A DNA stretch of 64,000 bases from Gnetum montanum (GCA_015680685.1 MNCI01016508.1:10176-74175); one strand, 5' to 3'; positions 22,801-36,185 are shown, counted from the stretch's first letter. Notes: a model not told the origin generated them from the letters alone. Made by a program: numbers and translations.

Positions 22801-25150
22801 ACCACCTTTCCATGAGACAAAGTGAGCCAGTGACAACAACATCTCCTCAAATGAACAAGCATGCTCGATATTTCAAATCTCCTCTTTCTAACTAAATTTT
22901 GGGGAAGATGACCATCCATGCTAATCATACAAGGTGGCTCCTCCAATTTTACACTTTTTTGTTTTTCACCTTCTTGGATTTTTATACCTTTTTATTTTAC
23001 ATCATTATTTTGTTTTACAACATTATTAGTACATTTTTCTATTTCTTACATATTTGATAATTTCTTCTATATTTTACTTTATTTTGGTTTGTGTTTTTCT
23101 CATGTTTTCCTATCTCTATCTTCTTTTCCTTTATCATCAATAGGTCCTAGTGCAGCTGCAATTGCTTTTGATGGTGGTTTATAGTATAATAGTATTTGAC
23201 TGCTAGTGTCTAGGTTCTATCTTTTAATTTTGGTATTGTTAACTAAGACATTTTTTCTTTTTCATGAAATAAGTAGTGATTCCACATTTTCCACCCATCG
23301 ACAAACTCTATGATGTCCATTTTTTTGGAAGTATGAGATCCCTTCTTTAATAAGAACTTTAATGAACTTCCAACCTTGGTAATTTCCAAACTTGAGAAAG
23401 ATTAAAAGGATTGATAAGGGTGTGACTTCGAAGGAATTTGATGCTCTCTATACTTGCCTATCCTCTTAATTATAAGAGTGTTTTCATGGAATTTTTACAA
23501 TTCCTACATCAACCAATAATAGAAGGTTATTGTCTTTGCATGATGTGCTTCCCATCCAAAACTCATAAAAATAAAACACTCAAAAAATTATGGGAATTTA
23601 AAGTACACCCTTTAGACACAATAATGGGCTACAAGCAGTAGTTATGGGATGAGAAAGACATGCTATCCATGCTAGAAGGTCCCCTCTAACTAAGGCCCTT
23701 TCTCATTTCCAGCTTCTCTTTTCTTCTCTTTAAGGAATGGTGATTGATTTGTGAGAGCATTCCTATGTCTTGAGGTGGATGAATTGGTTTGAGAGTATCG
23801 ATGCAAAGTCACTAGAAGTGGTTGGTTTTGATCTAGACTAATGATGGAAATTAAAGGATCATTTTAACTATAAAATTCATAAGGAACTTCATGTAACCAT
23901 GATTTGGGACTCCATTCCACCTTCTCTTTCATCCACTACTACTTCCCAGAATTTACCTCACTACCAAGTTGTAATGCTTTTGTTTAATTTCTTAGTTTGA
24001 TGTATCAAAATTTTTAGGTAGTTTCTTACAAGATTTGATCCTTAACTTTCCACATCAATTAATCACCTATGGAGCCCATGGACTCCTTGATTTGAAAGCA
24101 TGCATGGGCATTAAGGGAATGAGCTTGCTTTAGGGAGGATCCACTTGTGTACCTCTTGGTTGGTTAGTTAAGTTCTTTATCCCTAGGCATTTTTGCAATC
24201 AAATATTTTGTGCACCCCATTAGTAACATGAAATTGTGCACTCTTTCGCAATGATCTCTAATGAAAAACTCTTTTTGTTATGAACTATCTAACCCTCTTC
24301 AAGCCTTTCATCGTGTTCATGGATTTTTTTCTAGCTCTCCATGAACTTCATGTGGGTTAAAACTCTTTCTTTTTCCCCTTATCTTTCATGTTGAAAATGT
24401 TTTGAGCCTAGAACCTTCTAGAGCCATAACTTTCAACCCAATTGTCTGATTTACCTCATTTTTCAATCCTACTGCTACCGAAGGTAAGCTCTACGTCATG
24501 GGGGCCACAAAGCATAAAATGTATTTAAAAATTCCTCATTCTACCCCAAGGGTTTCATGAATAAAATAATATTAAAATCATTAATTTATGAGGTTAAGCC
24601 CTTCCAACGAATTGTAGTAGCCATAAAAATTAGCTAATATTCAAATAATTAATTTTCCATAATCACAACTTAATCATGTGTAACTACCAAAAGAGAAAAG
24701 GTGCCTAAATTCTATAAGTTACACATCACACATTAATCCTTGATTCTGTTGTGATTACAAATGGCAGTAGTAAGGGAAGCATAGACTGGAGGTGGGACCA
24801 ACCTAATTTAGGGTCAAGTGACCTAAGAGATGGAAGGGGATAACAACTTGAACGACCTTGGGAGTAGTTAGTAGAAGCCTAGGCAATGCAACTATTTGAT
24901 CTTCTCCCTCATTTTCAAGCTACAAGCAAGTTTTAAATGTCATTTTTTAGCAAGATGTTAAATTTTTTTTTCATGAACACCAAATTTTATAAAAGAATTG
25001 AAATCCATACAGTTGGGCACATATGATCTGTTTGTTTGGTCTAAGTCAATTTTTTGTTTGTTTGTTAGTTAATAATCCCAAAACTTCCCAATATTTTGTA
25101 AAGAACTTGTTCTTTCTTTTGTTTACTCAAGGATGAATTTTTATTCAATC
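22800..25150 (+). other. A1 3' non-coding region
   Basis: No gene is recognised. The part 22900-23560 aligns with A2 at 32340-33000 (shared TTTTATTTTACA, CTCTATGAT and GTTTTCATGG blocks). The rest is unique in this window and runs to the polypurine tract. The open frame at 22918-23184 is T-rich and compositional. Confidence 0.7.
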
Positions 25151-25159
25151 ATGGGGGTA
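25151..25159 (+). other. A1 polypurine tract
   Basis: ATGGGGGTA directly precedes the LTR start TGATGAATCA. The G-run and position match a plus-strand primer. Confidence 0.7.
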
Positions 25160-25817
25160 TGATGAATCATTTCCACTTGGGCCCTGATATTGAATCTTTA
25201 ATATCAAAAGCCAAGCTACATTATCAGATGCCCAATATCATAGGATGTCTATCGACCTATAAATACAATACATAGGTGCATGGACCAATCATCTTATTTA
25301 ATAGTTGTAGTAAAGGTCTTGTAGTTTTTTCTTTTGAGAGTTAGAATATTTTCTAAGTGCCTATAGTATGAGATAAAGAAGTATACGGATCTTTATTTGA
25401 ATGCTAATGTACCTTACCACCTCAATGTGAACAACAATAAAGATGAGCTTTTTTTATCAAACCTTTCAACAGTTAAAATAGATTAATGTTTCCTTATGCA
25501 TTTAATATTCACACAATTTACTTTAATGCATTTTAACCAAGTAATTAATATCATCTAAATAGAAAACATAAGTACAATCACTTCAAGCATACATTAATGC
25601 TCAGTAATCTTAGTAGCACTTAACACTTGGTAACCTAGTGGCATTAAAATGATGTGTATGGAAAGTGGGACCAAATTCTTATGTTAAGGGTAGATAAATA
25701 TTAGTTAGTTACTACTTAATTAAAAATTCAATAACTTTATTTTTGGCACTTAGGTAATTAAATTGATAAAAGATAAAATTATAAAAATTCATGTACCTCA
25801 ATGCCATTTAACCATAC
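25160..25817 (+). repeat. A1 3' LTR, truncated at its right end
   Basis: It begins TGATGAATCATTTCC, carries a TATA box (TATAAATA, 25258-25265), and aligns with the A2 LTR until AACCATAC, where it stops and the A2 LTR begins without a gap. About 150 bp present in the other LTRs after that point are missing. Confidence 0.85.
25258..25265 (+). promoter_or_regulatory. TATA box in A1 3' LTR
   Basis: TATAAATA within GACCTATAAATACA. The same GACCTATAAATA or GCCTATAAATA block is in the A2 LTR (25916-25923) and A3 LTR (38097-38104), so it is the conserved core promoter of this LTR family. Confidence 0.6.
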
Positions 25818-26633
25818 TGATGAATCATGTTTCACTTGGATTCCAATATCAGCTCCCCAATATCATAACCCAAGCTACATTATCAGATGTCCAATATGGT
25901 GGGATATGTGTTGACCTATAAATATAACACTTGGGGTGCACAGATCTAACATTTCATTAAATAGTTGTAGTAAATCTCATGCATTTTTTCCTTTTTAGAG
26001 TTACAATACTTTTTGAGTGCCCACAATATAAGGCAAAGAAGTGTATGAATCTTTATTCAAACACTAATGTACTTGAGCATGTCAATGTGAATAACAATAA
26101 AGACAAGATTTTTTAGTCAAATCTTGGATCACTTAGAATATGCATTTAATATTCATGGAATTTATTTTAATGAATTTTAACCAAGTAAATAATATTAGTT
26201 AAATAGCAAACATAAGTATGCCACTTCAAGAATATTTAAATACTTGGTAACCCTAGTAGCATCTAATGCTTAGTAATCTAGTGACCTTGAAACATGTCCA
26301 AGATGTATATAGAAAGTCGGACTAGCTGCTTACGTTAGGAGTTGATAAATATTAATTAGTATTAGTTAGTTAGGCATTCAATCACTCTATTTTTGGCACT
26401 TAGGCAATTAAATAAATAAAAGATAAAATGATAAAAATTAGATATCTCAATTACACTTAACCATACACTTGCACTTCACAAGTAGAACTGAGAAGATAAT
26501 GATTGTAATAATTAGATTCACTTCTTGGGAATTAGTGTACTTAGAGAGCTAAAGTATATTGAATTCAACTTAATCACTTAGTGAACACTAGTGATTTGTA
26601 TGATTGGGTGTAGCAACTACTCACTACTCATCA
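25818..26633 (+). repeat. A2 5' LTR (816 bp)
   Basis: It begins TGATGAATCATG and ends CTACTCATCA (TGATGA/TCATCA inverted ends), with TATAAATA at 25916-25923. The left neighbour bases CATAC (25813-25817) would be the target duplication if A2 inserted into A1, but the right copy is not found. Confidence 0.87.
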
Positions 26634-26653
26634 TTGACACCATTACAAGGGAG
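26634..26653 (+). other. A2 primer-binding site, decayed
   Basis: TTGACACCATTACAAGGGAG sits directly after the LTR end, aligned to the A1 and A3 sites. Confidence 0.72.
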
Positions 26654-26839
26654 TTTAGTTAGCTTTGTGCACTATCTAGAACTTAGTAAAGTTATTCAAT
26701 ATCATTGTAACAAGCCTATTAATACTAAATAATCAAGCTAATTAAATATACTACAAGCACACTTTTATCAAGAACCTAAAATCTCTTCTTCTCATAAGGT
26801 TGATTCTCCATTACTATTTGAGTGCACATCTAATCAACA

Positions 26840-28620
26840 AAGATGTGAAGGGTTAAGATAGCTAGTGCCCCAATACTATCATGTGGTATATACTCATCCC
26901 AATTAGTATGTGCCTTATTTCACCTTCATCCTACATCATGCTGAACAACTATGATGGAGAGACATGGAGGGCAACATTGTGTTACCACCCAATCAATTAG
27001 TTCCTGTGATGTTGCACCACACTCTTATGAAAAAAGGCATCATAGAAATCATAGATACTATAGACACTACATTGACCACCATGACTATGATGAGCCTTTG
27101 CTTGCAACTTGAAATATGCTAAACATTGTAGAGGCAATGAAAATTATAATGAGGCATGTCAAAGATAGTCAAATCAAATAGTTGGATATGAATAATGTCC
27201 CCAAATTTCAGGGGGGATATAATTCAGATCTGGAAAACCATCTTCAAGCCTTTCATGATGCTTGTTCCTTGTATAACATCAAAAATGAATGGCAAAAATT
27301 AAATTTATTTCCAAGAATATTAGTTAAAGAAGCTTAAAGTTAGTAGTGGTCCTTAGAGCCTGAATTAATCCATTGATGAAGTACAATGCTTGAGCTCTTC
27401 AATTATAAGTATTAAATATACTCTTAAGTGTCAAATTTGAGAAAGTAGATCCAAGGTTAAAAATAGAGAACACATGAGCCCTTGGATGCAACCATGGGTA
27501 GATACTATTTTCTTTTGAATCAATGTCCTAACCATGGTTATTCTCCAAAAGAGTAGCTTCATCATATCTTAGATGGGCTCTAGTTTGAAATAAGGAGAAC
27601 TCTTGGGATCTATGCCCAAGGGAAACTTTTAGAATTAAAGGCTTGCAGAACCAAAGGCTAATTGAGTAGGTTGCCAAGGAACAAGGAGAGTTGAGAAAAG
27701 AGAAAGTTCAAAAGAGTATAACTAGGATCGTTACATCTACAACATGGAGGTTTGGTTTTGTGATGATGAGGAGACACCTCTTGATGATGTGGTGCATCAA
27801 AAAACCTTGTTGTTTCAAAAAAATATTTGTAAAATTATAGCTAAGGTGGACAAGATGTGGGACTCTTTGAATAAAAAATTCCAAACTACTCTAAAAATAG
27901 TAGAAGAATCCAAAGATCATGGTAGTGATAGTGATCTCAAGAAAAGGAATAAAGCTGAACATGCCCACGAAAGGGCTAAGGGAAAAGTTGTTGCTATAGA
28001 GAAGGTCATGGAATCTTAATCAAATAATGATCATGGGTATGACATCTACCAATTTGAACATCCTAAGGGATTTTTCCATGTTGTGTCACACTTGTAGGAG
28101 TCTATGGTGTATGCTCAAGATTCTAGGCTAGCAAGGAGGCAAGCACTTACAAGATTTTCTTATCCCCAAGGAAATCCTAGGTAGTTCCACCAAAAATAAG
28201 CCTACTATCCAAGTGGATCTCCACCAAAACCTTATGAGTAGCATCAGCAATGGTAGCACTCACAATTGTGGGGATGCCACCACCAAGGTAGTAGTACCCT
28301 TACTAGCAGCTAGATCCATATGGACACTATGTTTAATAGCCCATCTCTCTACATGAATTTTCTAGTCATGCCTCATTCTAGCATCACTACTACCCTTGTG
28401 ATTAGTACAGAGCTCAATCTCCATCTCCAAGAAGGGAATACCCATATCCATATCATCCTCTTCATCTTTCTACACCTATCCCACATGATCCATCAATATA
28501 GGATGAAATTTTATCCTAGTTGCAACAATGTAATGCCACAAGGGCTATTAACTTATAATCAACTCCTCAACTAAATAATTTAGAGAGAAAATTCCAAAAA
28601 AGACCATTCTTCTAAACCAA
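26840..28620 (+). pseudogene. A2 gag
   Basis: The capsid-like core is readable (LDMNNVPKFQGGYNSD, then LENHLQAFHDA) with stops at most tryptophan and glutamine positions. Relative to A1 and A3, about 560 bp are missing around 27032, joining the N-terminal part to the core. The best open piece is 27744-28019, which is acidic and lysine-rich (VDKMWDSLNKKFQTTLKIVE) and matches the same region of A1 and A3. Confidence 0.75.
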
Positions 28621-28681
28621 TAGTCCTACCAAGCCTTCATAACCATAAGCAGCTAATCATACTGATTCTTCCTAATTCTAT

Positions 28682-29240
28682 GTGTCATTCACATTTGAGA
28701 ACCCTTCAAACCAAAGGCCTCCCAAACTGCATACTGTGATGTTAACCCATGTTATCATTGATTGGACAAAGGTTAGTCACCGTCCCAGGAAACTATCTAA
28801 TCTTAGAAATCTCCTCATCTATTTGCAAATTTCTAGGAATGAACCTTCAAAGGATCTTTTGGACTTAGGTTCTAGTTTAAATTTGATTTCTCATGAGATG
28901 TACAAAGCCTGGAACCTACCTCCACTCAAAAAGAGCAACATTTGTCTTCAGTTGGCAAATCAATCCATCACTATTTCCTTAGCACTAGTTGAAGACATTG
29001 TGACTACTATCTATGGCTGGTCCTATCCTACTAACTTCCTAGTGATTCATATTGATAACTACAAGGGAGACTTCCCAATCATCATGTGAAGGTATTTTTT
29101 GAGTACTATTGATGCACAATTGGAAATCAAAGACCTCTCCTTGGAGATTTTTAGGGAAAATGCATTTGAGAAAATGGAGAAGAAGAGAGTTCCATGCATC
29201 ATGTACAGTGACACAGGGTGCAATTGCATGCAAAAATTAT
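28682..29240 (+). pseudogene. A2 protease region
   Basis: Open to 29089. The active-site region reads SKDLLDLGSSLNLISHEMYK, with D-L-G where retropepsins have D-S/T-G. Downstream TTIYGWSYPTNFLVIHIDNY matches A1, but here without A1's internal frameshift. A2 is thus the better guide to the family's protease. Confidence 0.82.
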
Positions 29241-29789
29241 GACTTGTAAAAAGCACAAAAATCATGTCATGCAAGTAGTATGAAAATTTGTCTAAAATTC
29301 AAAGGTTCTTGTACACAGTAGCAACAAAACAGGAAGGCACCTAGTGGCTAATAGCTAATCCTGATAATAGCTCAACACTTTGCATGGAACCAACTAAGAG
29401 CCTAAAAAGTGCCCATGTTGAAGGCATGAACAAGGTGAAGCACATCCATTGCCAACCCTCCAATGAGCTTAATGACACTTGTTAGGAAGAGTTGGAAATC
29501 CCTAAGAACTTTGAATATTTTCACTGGAATTGAAAATTCTACCCGCTAGTGTGGAACATGATTTTTTGAATAATGGAAAGTCGGTGATAATCAATGCCAA
29601 CCTTGCTCTTGAGTAAAAGGAAAAGTTGTTCAAGGTGATAATCAATGTCAACCTTTGCTTGGTCATATCCTAAACTCACTTAGATTGATCCTAGGATATG
29701 CTAGAACCACATCTATACAAATCCTTCCATAAAGCCAAAAACATAGCTATAGTAACAATTGAATCCCAAACTTGGGCATATCATCAACG

Positions 29790-31010
29790 AGAAGATTGAA
29801 AAACTGCTTAAGGTGGGATTCATCTATCACATTGCAGATAGTAAGTGGGTTAGCCTACTTGTGATAGTGCTAAAGAAAGGTGATAAATGGAGGGTTTGTA
29901 TTAACTTTAGTCTATTAAACATGGTAAGTTAGAAAGATCATTTTCCATTGCCAATTATGAACTAGGTGTTGGACACCATTTCTGCGCATTGCTAATATAG
30001 CTTTCTATATGGTTATAGTGGCTATAACCAAATTTAGATTTCACCCAAGGATCAATCCAAGACTACATTCATGAGTCCCTTGAGGACTTTTGCATATTGC
30101 AAAATGCCATTTGGTCTATGCAATGCTCCTACCACCTTCCAACACCTTGTCATGAGGATCTCTCAATAGCATATCAATAGTGGGATGGAAGTCTTCATGG
30201 ATGACTGTTCCACCTATGCAGCTACATTTGAGCAAGCCTTGGACTACCTTAAGCAAGTGTCAAAAAGGTGTGTGAAAAAATCCTTTGGCACAACTGTTAG
30301 AAAAGACATCTGATGGTCCAAGAAGACACTATTTTGGAGCATAGAATATTTAAAAAAGTGATTAAGGTGGACCCTGAAAATATTAGGGTCATCAAAGGAA
30401 TTACCCACCAACCAAAAACTATCAAAGATGTCCAATAATTCCCTGGTCACATTGGCTATTACCAATGCTTCATAGAGAATTTCTCTAAGATTTCCAAACC
30501 ATTGGTAGAGCTAATAAGAAAGGATGTTTTGTTCATCTAGACTAAGAAATGTAAGAATGCATTCTACCACCTTAAGAATAAACTTGTAGAAACTCTAATT
30601 CTATGAGCACCTAATTTGTCCAAACCTTTCCACATCATGATGGATGCATCAAATTATACCTTGGGAGTTGTGCTCACATAGATGGATGATAAAAAATGTT
30701 CTTACTACATCCACTACATGTGTCAAAGTATTTTGGGGGTGTAGCTGAACTACACCACAATAGAAAAAGAATTAATGATCGTGGTGTTTGCCTTGGAAAA
30801 ATTTAGACATTATGTCTTTTGACACAAGTTGTTTATGCACACTAACCATAATGCAATATGGTTCCTAATGAACAAACCAATGGTGAGCCCTTATATAATA
30901 CAGTTGCTTCTGATCTTATAGGAATTTGATCTGACAATGATAGATCAAAAGGGAACTAAGAACGTGGTTGCAAACCACTTATCTCAGTTACAATGGGACA
31001 ACAAAGAGAA
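29790..31010 (+). pseudogene. A2 reverse transcriptase and RNase H
   Basis: Fragments in several frames: DKWRVCINF, CKMPFGLCNAPTTFQ and the catalytic box VFMDDCSTYA, here with both aspartates. An RNase H block (MDASNYTLGVV, TNHNAIWFLMNK) follows and ends near 31000 in ENVVANHLSQL-like residues. Stops and frameshifts occur throughout. Confidence 0.83.
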
Positions 31011-31099
31011 TGAGAGCTCATTATTTGATCAACTTCTTAAGGAACTTCTTTTTAGTGGGGCTATAACTAAACAAATGTCTAATGAGCCTAACTAGTACA

Positions 31100-32250
31100 A
31101 TGGCATTCTCACCTACCTTCTAACATAAGAGATGCAACAAGAGTTGCATCATAGGAAGAAACAACAGTTTCTTCACTAGGTAAAATGCTTCATGGAAATT
31201 AATAGACACCTTTAGAAGGTGTGCACCAATGGCTTAGTTTGTTGGTCTATCCCTAATGCTGATCAACTATGTATTCTCTAACATATTCATGAAAGTCCTT
31301 ATGGGGGCCACTATGCAAGAAGACACATAGCCATTAAGATCTTGATGGTAGGGTATTATTGGTTGACACTTTTTAGAGATTCTCACCAATTCATCCACAC
31401 TTGTGAATGTTGCCACTGTGATGGTGGAATGATGACTCATATGGAGGAACCTCAATAGTGGATCCAACCACTAGAATCCTTCAACATCTAGGACATTGAC
31501 TTTAGGGTTTCCATCACACCCATGTCAAATGGAAATACATACATAATCATTATAGCAAACTATTGCACCAAATGGGTAGAAGCAGTAGCTATCATTGACT
31601 GTACATCTTCTATAGCTATTCATTTTGTACAAAATTTTTCTTAAATGGTTTAGGATGTCACATGCATTAATATCTAACAATGGTACTCATTTTACAAGCC
31701 AATGGTCAAGCTGAAGTCACCAATATGCAGATCACAAAAATATTAACAAGAATAATAAGAAAATATAGGAGAGATTAGAGCACAAAACTTAACAATGCCC
31801 TTTGGGCATATCACTCAACATGAAAATCTCTCTATAGGCTAATCTTCCTATGAGCTAGTGTATAAATAATTACCAACTTTTCTTATTCAATCTAAGCTCT
31901 ATATACTTTCAACAACCTCTAACTTGGATCTTGACCTAAGCCTAGCACAAAGAAAGAGATTGATCAATCTCAATGTGCTAGATAAGAATTAATTGGTGGT
32001 CTTGTCCTTGAATAAAGTACATAAGGGATTCAACAAAAAATTTCATGATCTTAGGATAAGGAAAGTTAAATTTCAACCTAGAGATAAGGTCCTTTACTAG
32101 AACCCCACACACGTACCTCAAAAGACTAAGTTTCAAATGTTGGGGAAGGGTCTTATATCATTTATGAAGCCTTTCCTTTGAGGGACATGTTTATCTACAA
32201 ACATAAAATATTGAAATAAAAGTAGTTAGTGAACATAAAACAAGTAAAAC
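31100..32250 (+). pseudogene. A2 integrase
   Basis: The zinc region (ESPYGGHYARRH then CECCHCDGG) and core pieces are readable. Between SNNGTHFTS and the glutamate region (GQAEVTNMQI) roughly 70 bp present in A1 are deleted near 31695, so the DDE core is physically broken. The second catalytic aspartate is asparagine, as in A1. Confidence 0.83.
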
Positions 32251-32339
32251 TTTTCCATAAGCCTAAGCAAGCAAGTGGAAGCAACACCTCCTTCGATGGA
32301 TGACCTTGCTCAATTTTTCAGATATCCTCCTTTTAACTC

Positions 32340-33000
32340 ATTCGTGGGGGAGATGATCATCTATGCTAATTATTAAAGTGGCTCCTTAGTTTTTATACCT
32401 TTTTATTTTACACTTTCTTTATTTTATACTTTTTTGTTTTACACTTTGTTATTTTTCCAATTTTTGTTTTACAACATCATTAGTACATTTTGACTTTCAT
32501 GAATACTTTAATTTTTTTTATATTTTAATTTATTTTGGTATGAATTTTTCTTCTTATTTTCTAATAAAATTCTTTTCTGCCATCAAAACATAGTGATGCT
32601 ATAGTTGTTTACTAATGGTGGTTTGTATTTAATGTCTCTGATTACTAATGTTTGGTATCTATTTTTGAATTTTTATGATAGATAACTAAGAAAAAATTCC
32701 TTTGTCATGGAATAGGCAATGAGTCCATATCATCCACCCATCCAAAAACTCTATGATCTTTCTAGTTTTTGGAGCATGAGGTCCCTTTTTCCATTAATGA
32801 AACTTTAATGCACTTGTGACCTTGGTAGTTTTCAAACTTGAAAAAGATTCAAAAGTTTGAAAAGGTTGTGCCTTTAAGGTGATTCAATACTCTTTGTATG
32901 TTTCTACTTGCTTGAGCACAATTATGTTTTCATGGGTTTCTTATCATTTTTTGTTAACCAATAACAAGAAGTTAATAAGTCTTTGCATGGTGTGGTTCCA
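32340..33000 (+). other. A2 3' non-coding remnant
   Basis: It aligns with A1 22900-23560. After about 33000 the two diverge completely, marking a deletion or rearrangement breakpoint. Confidence 0.65.
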
Positions 33001-36000
33001 CTGCTAATGCACCTACAATACCTTGTTCAACGAGAATTGACCAACAAGAGATTCCCTCATAACTAAAGGAAATGACCTCTAGATTATCCTCTGAACCTAA
33101 CCCCAACTTGAATCCCCATACATTCAAGGGATAGAGTTTATAATGGCTACTTTGTTTTCTTTTATATGGGATCAATGTAAATGAGGATGTTGCATGGATA
33201 CGATTGTGGATTGTAAAATGTGTCACCATGCAAAATCAAGTGTCGCTCTATGTTGCAGCATTACTATGGATGCCATTGTGCTTGGCTTTTTTCTTATTGA
33301 AATGGTCACCCTCTTATTCATCTTGCATGGTTGAAGGTTAAAGTCACATACGATTCTACTTCATTCACCTAACATTAATCTTAACTGATCAATGAGTTGG
33401 AAGCGCTTCATTGATCATAGAAAGACTCCTCTAATGACTCAAAATGTCTAAAGCCTAAATTGAGGTGCATTTTCAAAGGTCTAATAGTTGGTGGATAGAG
33501 CAACAAGAATGTCTGTAACTGCTACTTTCATATATCATACTTTTATTTCATCTCTCATTAGTGCAATTGAGTTAGATAATGTACGTCTCATTAAATATAT
33601 ATGAATGGTGGTGAGGAAAAGTTAATGAAAAAGCCTCAAAGTTTAAAAAGAAAGGTTGATGTCATTGGCATACACATAATGGTGATCAAAATCAAATCTA
33701 TTCAAGTATATAAACCTTACACTTTAAAGATCCCAATGTGAAGTAAAAATTAGTTTTAAACAATTGAATAAGTTACGTGATGCACCATTAGACACTCATT
33801 CTACAAACAAGGATTTATTAAAAATCATATGCAAAGTTCAAGATTAGGATGGGCAAATTGATGAAACCAATGGAGCCACCAATGAATTCAAGGAAATACC
33901 TATGAGCATTTGGGTTCTTAGAATGTTGTGATTTTAGAATATGTGCACAACATGACATGGTTGCAGAATTACCTAGAGATGGTAGAATAAGGCATCGAAT
34001 TTGCTCATAATTCCATGACTCACTGCAACTTCTTACCTAATGAACAACACACCTCCTAAGCCTACTTACTCTGGTATCATCAAAATAGAGACAAATAGAG
34101 AAAGATTATTGTGGTCTATGTTTGTAGTCAAAGTTCCCTTGCTTTGCACAAAGGCAATAGGAAAGAATAGAAGATTCAAAATGCTTTTAGTCACTACTAT
34201 TATGGAACGAAAGACAATTTTCTTGGTATATTTTTTCATGGAAGCTTCATGCATGACAATCGACTACCAAGGAGTTATGGTGGTGTTGGTCTATAAGGAG
34301 AATAAGCATGTAAGTGGAGGTGTCAGATTGCAATTGTTTTCAAGGGTTCCACACATCCTTGATAGCAAGAAACCTAATATTATAAACCAAAAACCTACTT
34401 CTGCTCCATACACATTGCCTAATCTCCGTCATGGAACTGGGACCTCGTCATTATCCTCAGTTGTCAGTGGTGTCATAAATACATTCTGAATCAAGGAAAC
34501 AGAAAAAAACTGAACCAAAATGATTATGGCATTAACAAGCAAGGCATAAGGGACAATAATGACGTTATTCATCCAATAGCTATGACTAAAGATTGATGCT
34601 TGACATGACTAATTCGGGTTTTCGTTAGTGAAAACATTGGATTTTAAACTTCGGAAAAGTTAAAAATGATAATGGTATATTATTAGGAGTGAGAAGCATG
34701 TAGCTATTATTGATAGATAAATTAATTTTCTACTTGAAATTTTTATATTATTTTATTCTCTAACCTAGCTAATGTGGCTAGCCCTTTTTCATGCACTAAT
34801 TAAATATATCATTTGAAAATTTGTATGTCATGAGTAGTTATTAATGGATGGGACACTTGCCAACTATGTTATATATTTCTTAAATTCTTATAACTTCCTA
34901 TGGTAATCTCCATAATATTTGTTAATAAAAATACACTTGGCCATCATAAGTTAATTTTCTAATAACTACCTTTGGGACTTATAACATCTAGGGTGGTTAT
35001 AAATTAATCCCTTAGATATTTGTAACCCACCTCAACTTTTCATGATGATTGTACCTACCATAAAGTTAGGATAAAAGGGGCTTTATGGATGGACATTAAT
35101 GGAGGGAAAAGATTTTTGGGAAGAAGAAATTTAAAGATCACTTGTAAAATGGCTTGCTAAAGACATCATTTTACCGCTTTTTTTTAGTGCTATGAGTTTA
35201 TTCTTTTCTACCTTGTTTTAGTTCCCTAGCTGGGGGTTTAGGTAGTATCTTGCTTGGCATTAAATTTTGGATTTTTTAGATCACTTTTATAGTTCTTTGT
35301 TGCATGATAGCAGACTCTTATTAAGATTTTCCATAGAAGAGCTCACATTGGGAAGTGTCAAGAGCAATTGAATAGAGAAGTTTAATATTATGCAATATTT
35401 AAGGCTAATATTAGGATTGTTGTAAGAGAGCCTCTACTATAGACAAGCTAGTTGAAAAATTCAATAGTCTAGAGGGTTCAAAAAAATCTTTGGTATTTTG
35501 ATAGGACTGAAATAGTTATTTGATTTTTAAAGTATAATTCTTTGATATTTCAATCAGAAATTGTCAAATCGTTGAAAGCTTTGTTGTATGAAATTGTTAA
35601 CAACTATTATCTAGGCAAAATAAAGACTCATAAATGGTGTTTCATGCAAAAATTTTTGGTAGTATAGTACGATTGTCTTTAAGGAATTACTTGTTTAAGC
35701 CTAGAAAATTTGAACAACTCATAGATATTGAATTTGGGATAACTTTACTATGAATTGTTTCCTCGTATTAATTTACCTTACTTAAATATTTGAGATTTTT
35801 ACATAGATATTCTTTCTTTTTCTTTCTATTTCCATTGAATATTACTCTATTTCTAGTTTTCTTGTGGAACTTTCTCTCTGTGGGAAAATTAAGAGTAGAT
35901 TGGTAGAGTTGTACTTGAATAGTTTTTACAAATTTTATTTGTTACAAGTAGGTATTATAAGAACTATATAGGCTAAGTAATTGAACAAAATTGGAATCTC

Positions 36001-36185
36001 CAACAACTCATATTATTTTACAAAGTTCGCAAAATCTCTTTCATGATAGTGGATTATAGTTTTATATGCAACCCAACTATTTCAACATTCACCATAGCAA
36101 ACACATACTCATGTTTAACTACTGAGTCTATTTGGAGGTATCTAGGCTTTGTTGTTGCTAGAGACTAGCAAGCACCTAAATCCTA
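33001..36185. other. unassigned sequence between A2 and the LINE remnant
   Basis: No family recognised. Old A/T-rich sequence with one longer open frame (34040-34489, listed separately). No LTR ends, primer sites or array structure were seen. Confidence 0.5.
34040..34489 (+). CDS. hypothetical open frame, 149 codons
   Basis: An uninterrupted frame from ATG 34040 to the stop at 34489. The protein is basic with a hydrophobic middle (VYFFMEASCMTIDYQGVMVV) and a serine-rich tail. I recognise no domain. In surroundings where long frames are rare it stands out slightly, but no start context, neighbour or composition supports a real gene. It may be a relic of another repeat or chance. Confidence 0.15.
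   Translation: MNNTPPKPTYSGIIKIETNRERLLWSMFVVKVPLLCTKAIGKNRRFKMLLVTTIMERKTIFLVYFFMEASCMTIDYQGVMVVLVYKENKHVSGGVRLQLFSRVPHILDSKKPNIINQKPTSAPYTLPNLRHGTGTSSLSSVVSGVINTF

Larger units (their letters stand above)
15922..25817 (+). mobile_element. element A1: old Ty3/gypsy element
   Basis: A 5'-truncated LTR (to 16587), a decayed primer site, gag, protease, RT, RNase H, integrase, a long 3' non-coding region, a polypurine tract and a truncated 3' LTR follow in gypsy order. The RT, RNase H and integrase wording (for example YCKMPFGLCNAPTTFQ and ENVVADHLSQL) fits the Athila/Tat branch. Stops, mostly TAG, occur every few dozen codons. The left edge lost its U3, and the right LTR stops at 25817 where A2 begins. 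Confidence 0.9.
25818..33000 (+). mobile_element. element A2: Ty3/gypsy element, 3' end lost
   Basis: A full-length 816-bp LTR, a primer site, gag, protease, RT, RNase H and integrase are followed by 3' non-coding sequence homologous to A1. The homology ends near 33000 and no 3' LTR is found. It begins exactly at the truncated end of the A1 3' LTR, as expected if A2 inserted into A1. A2 shares family and order with A1 but is independently decayed. Confidence 0.88.

Noticed and set aside
22918-23184. Plus-strand 88-codon frame with phenylalanine-rich protein
   Set aside because: Low-complexity T-rich sequence in the A1 3' non-coding region; the A2 counterpart is not open.
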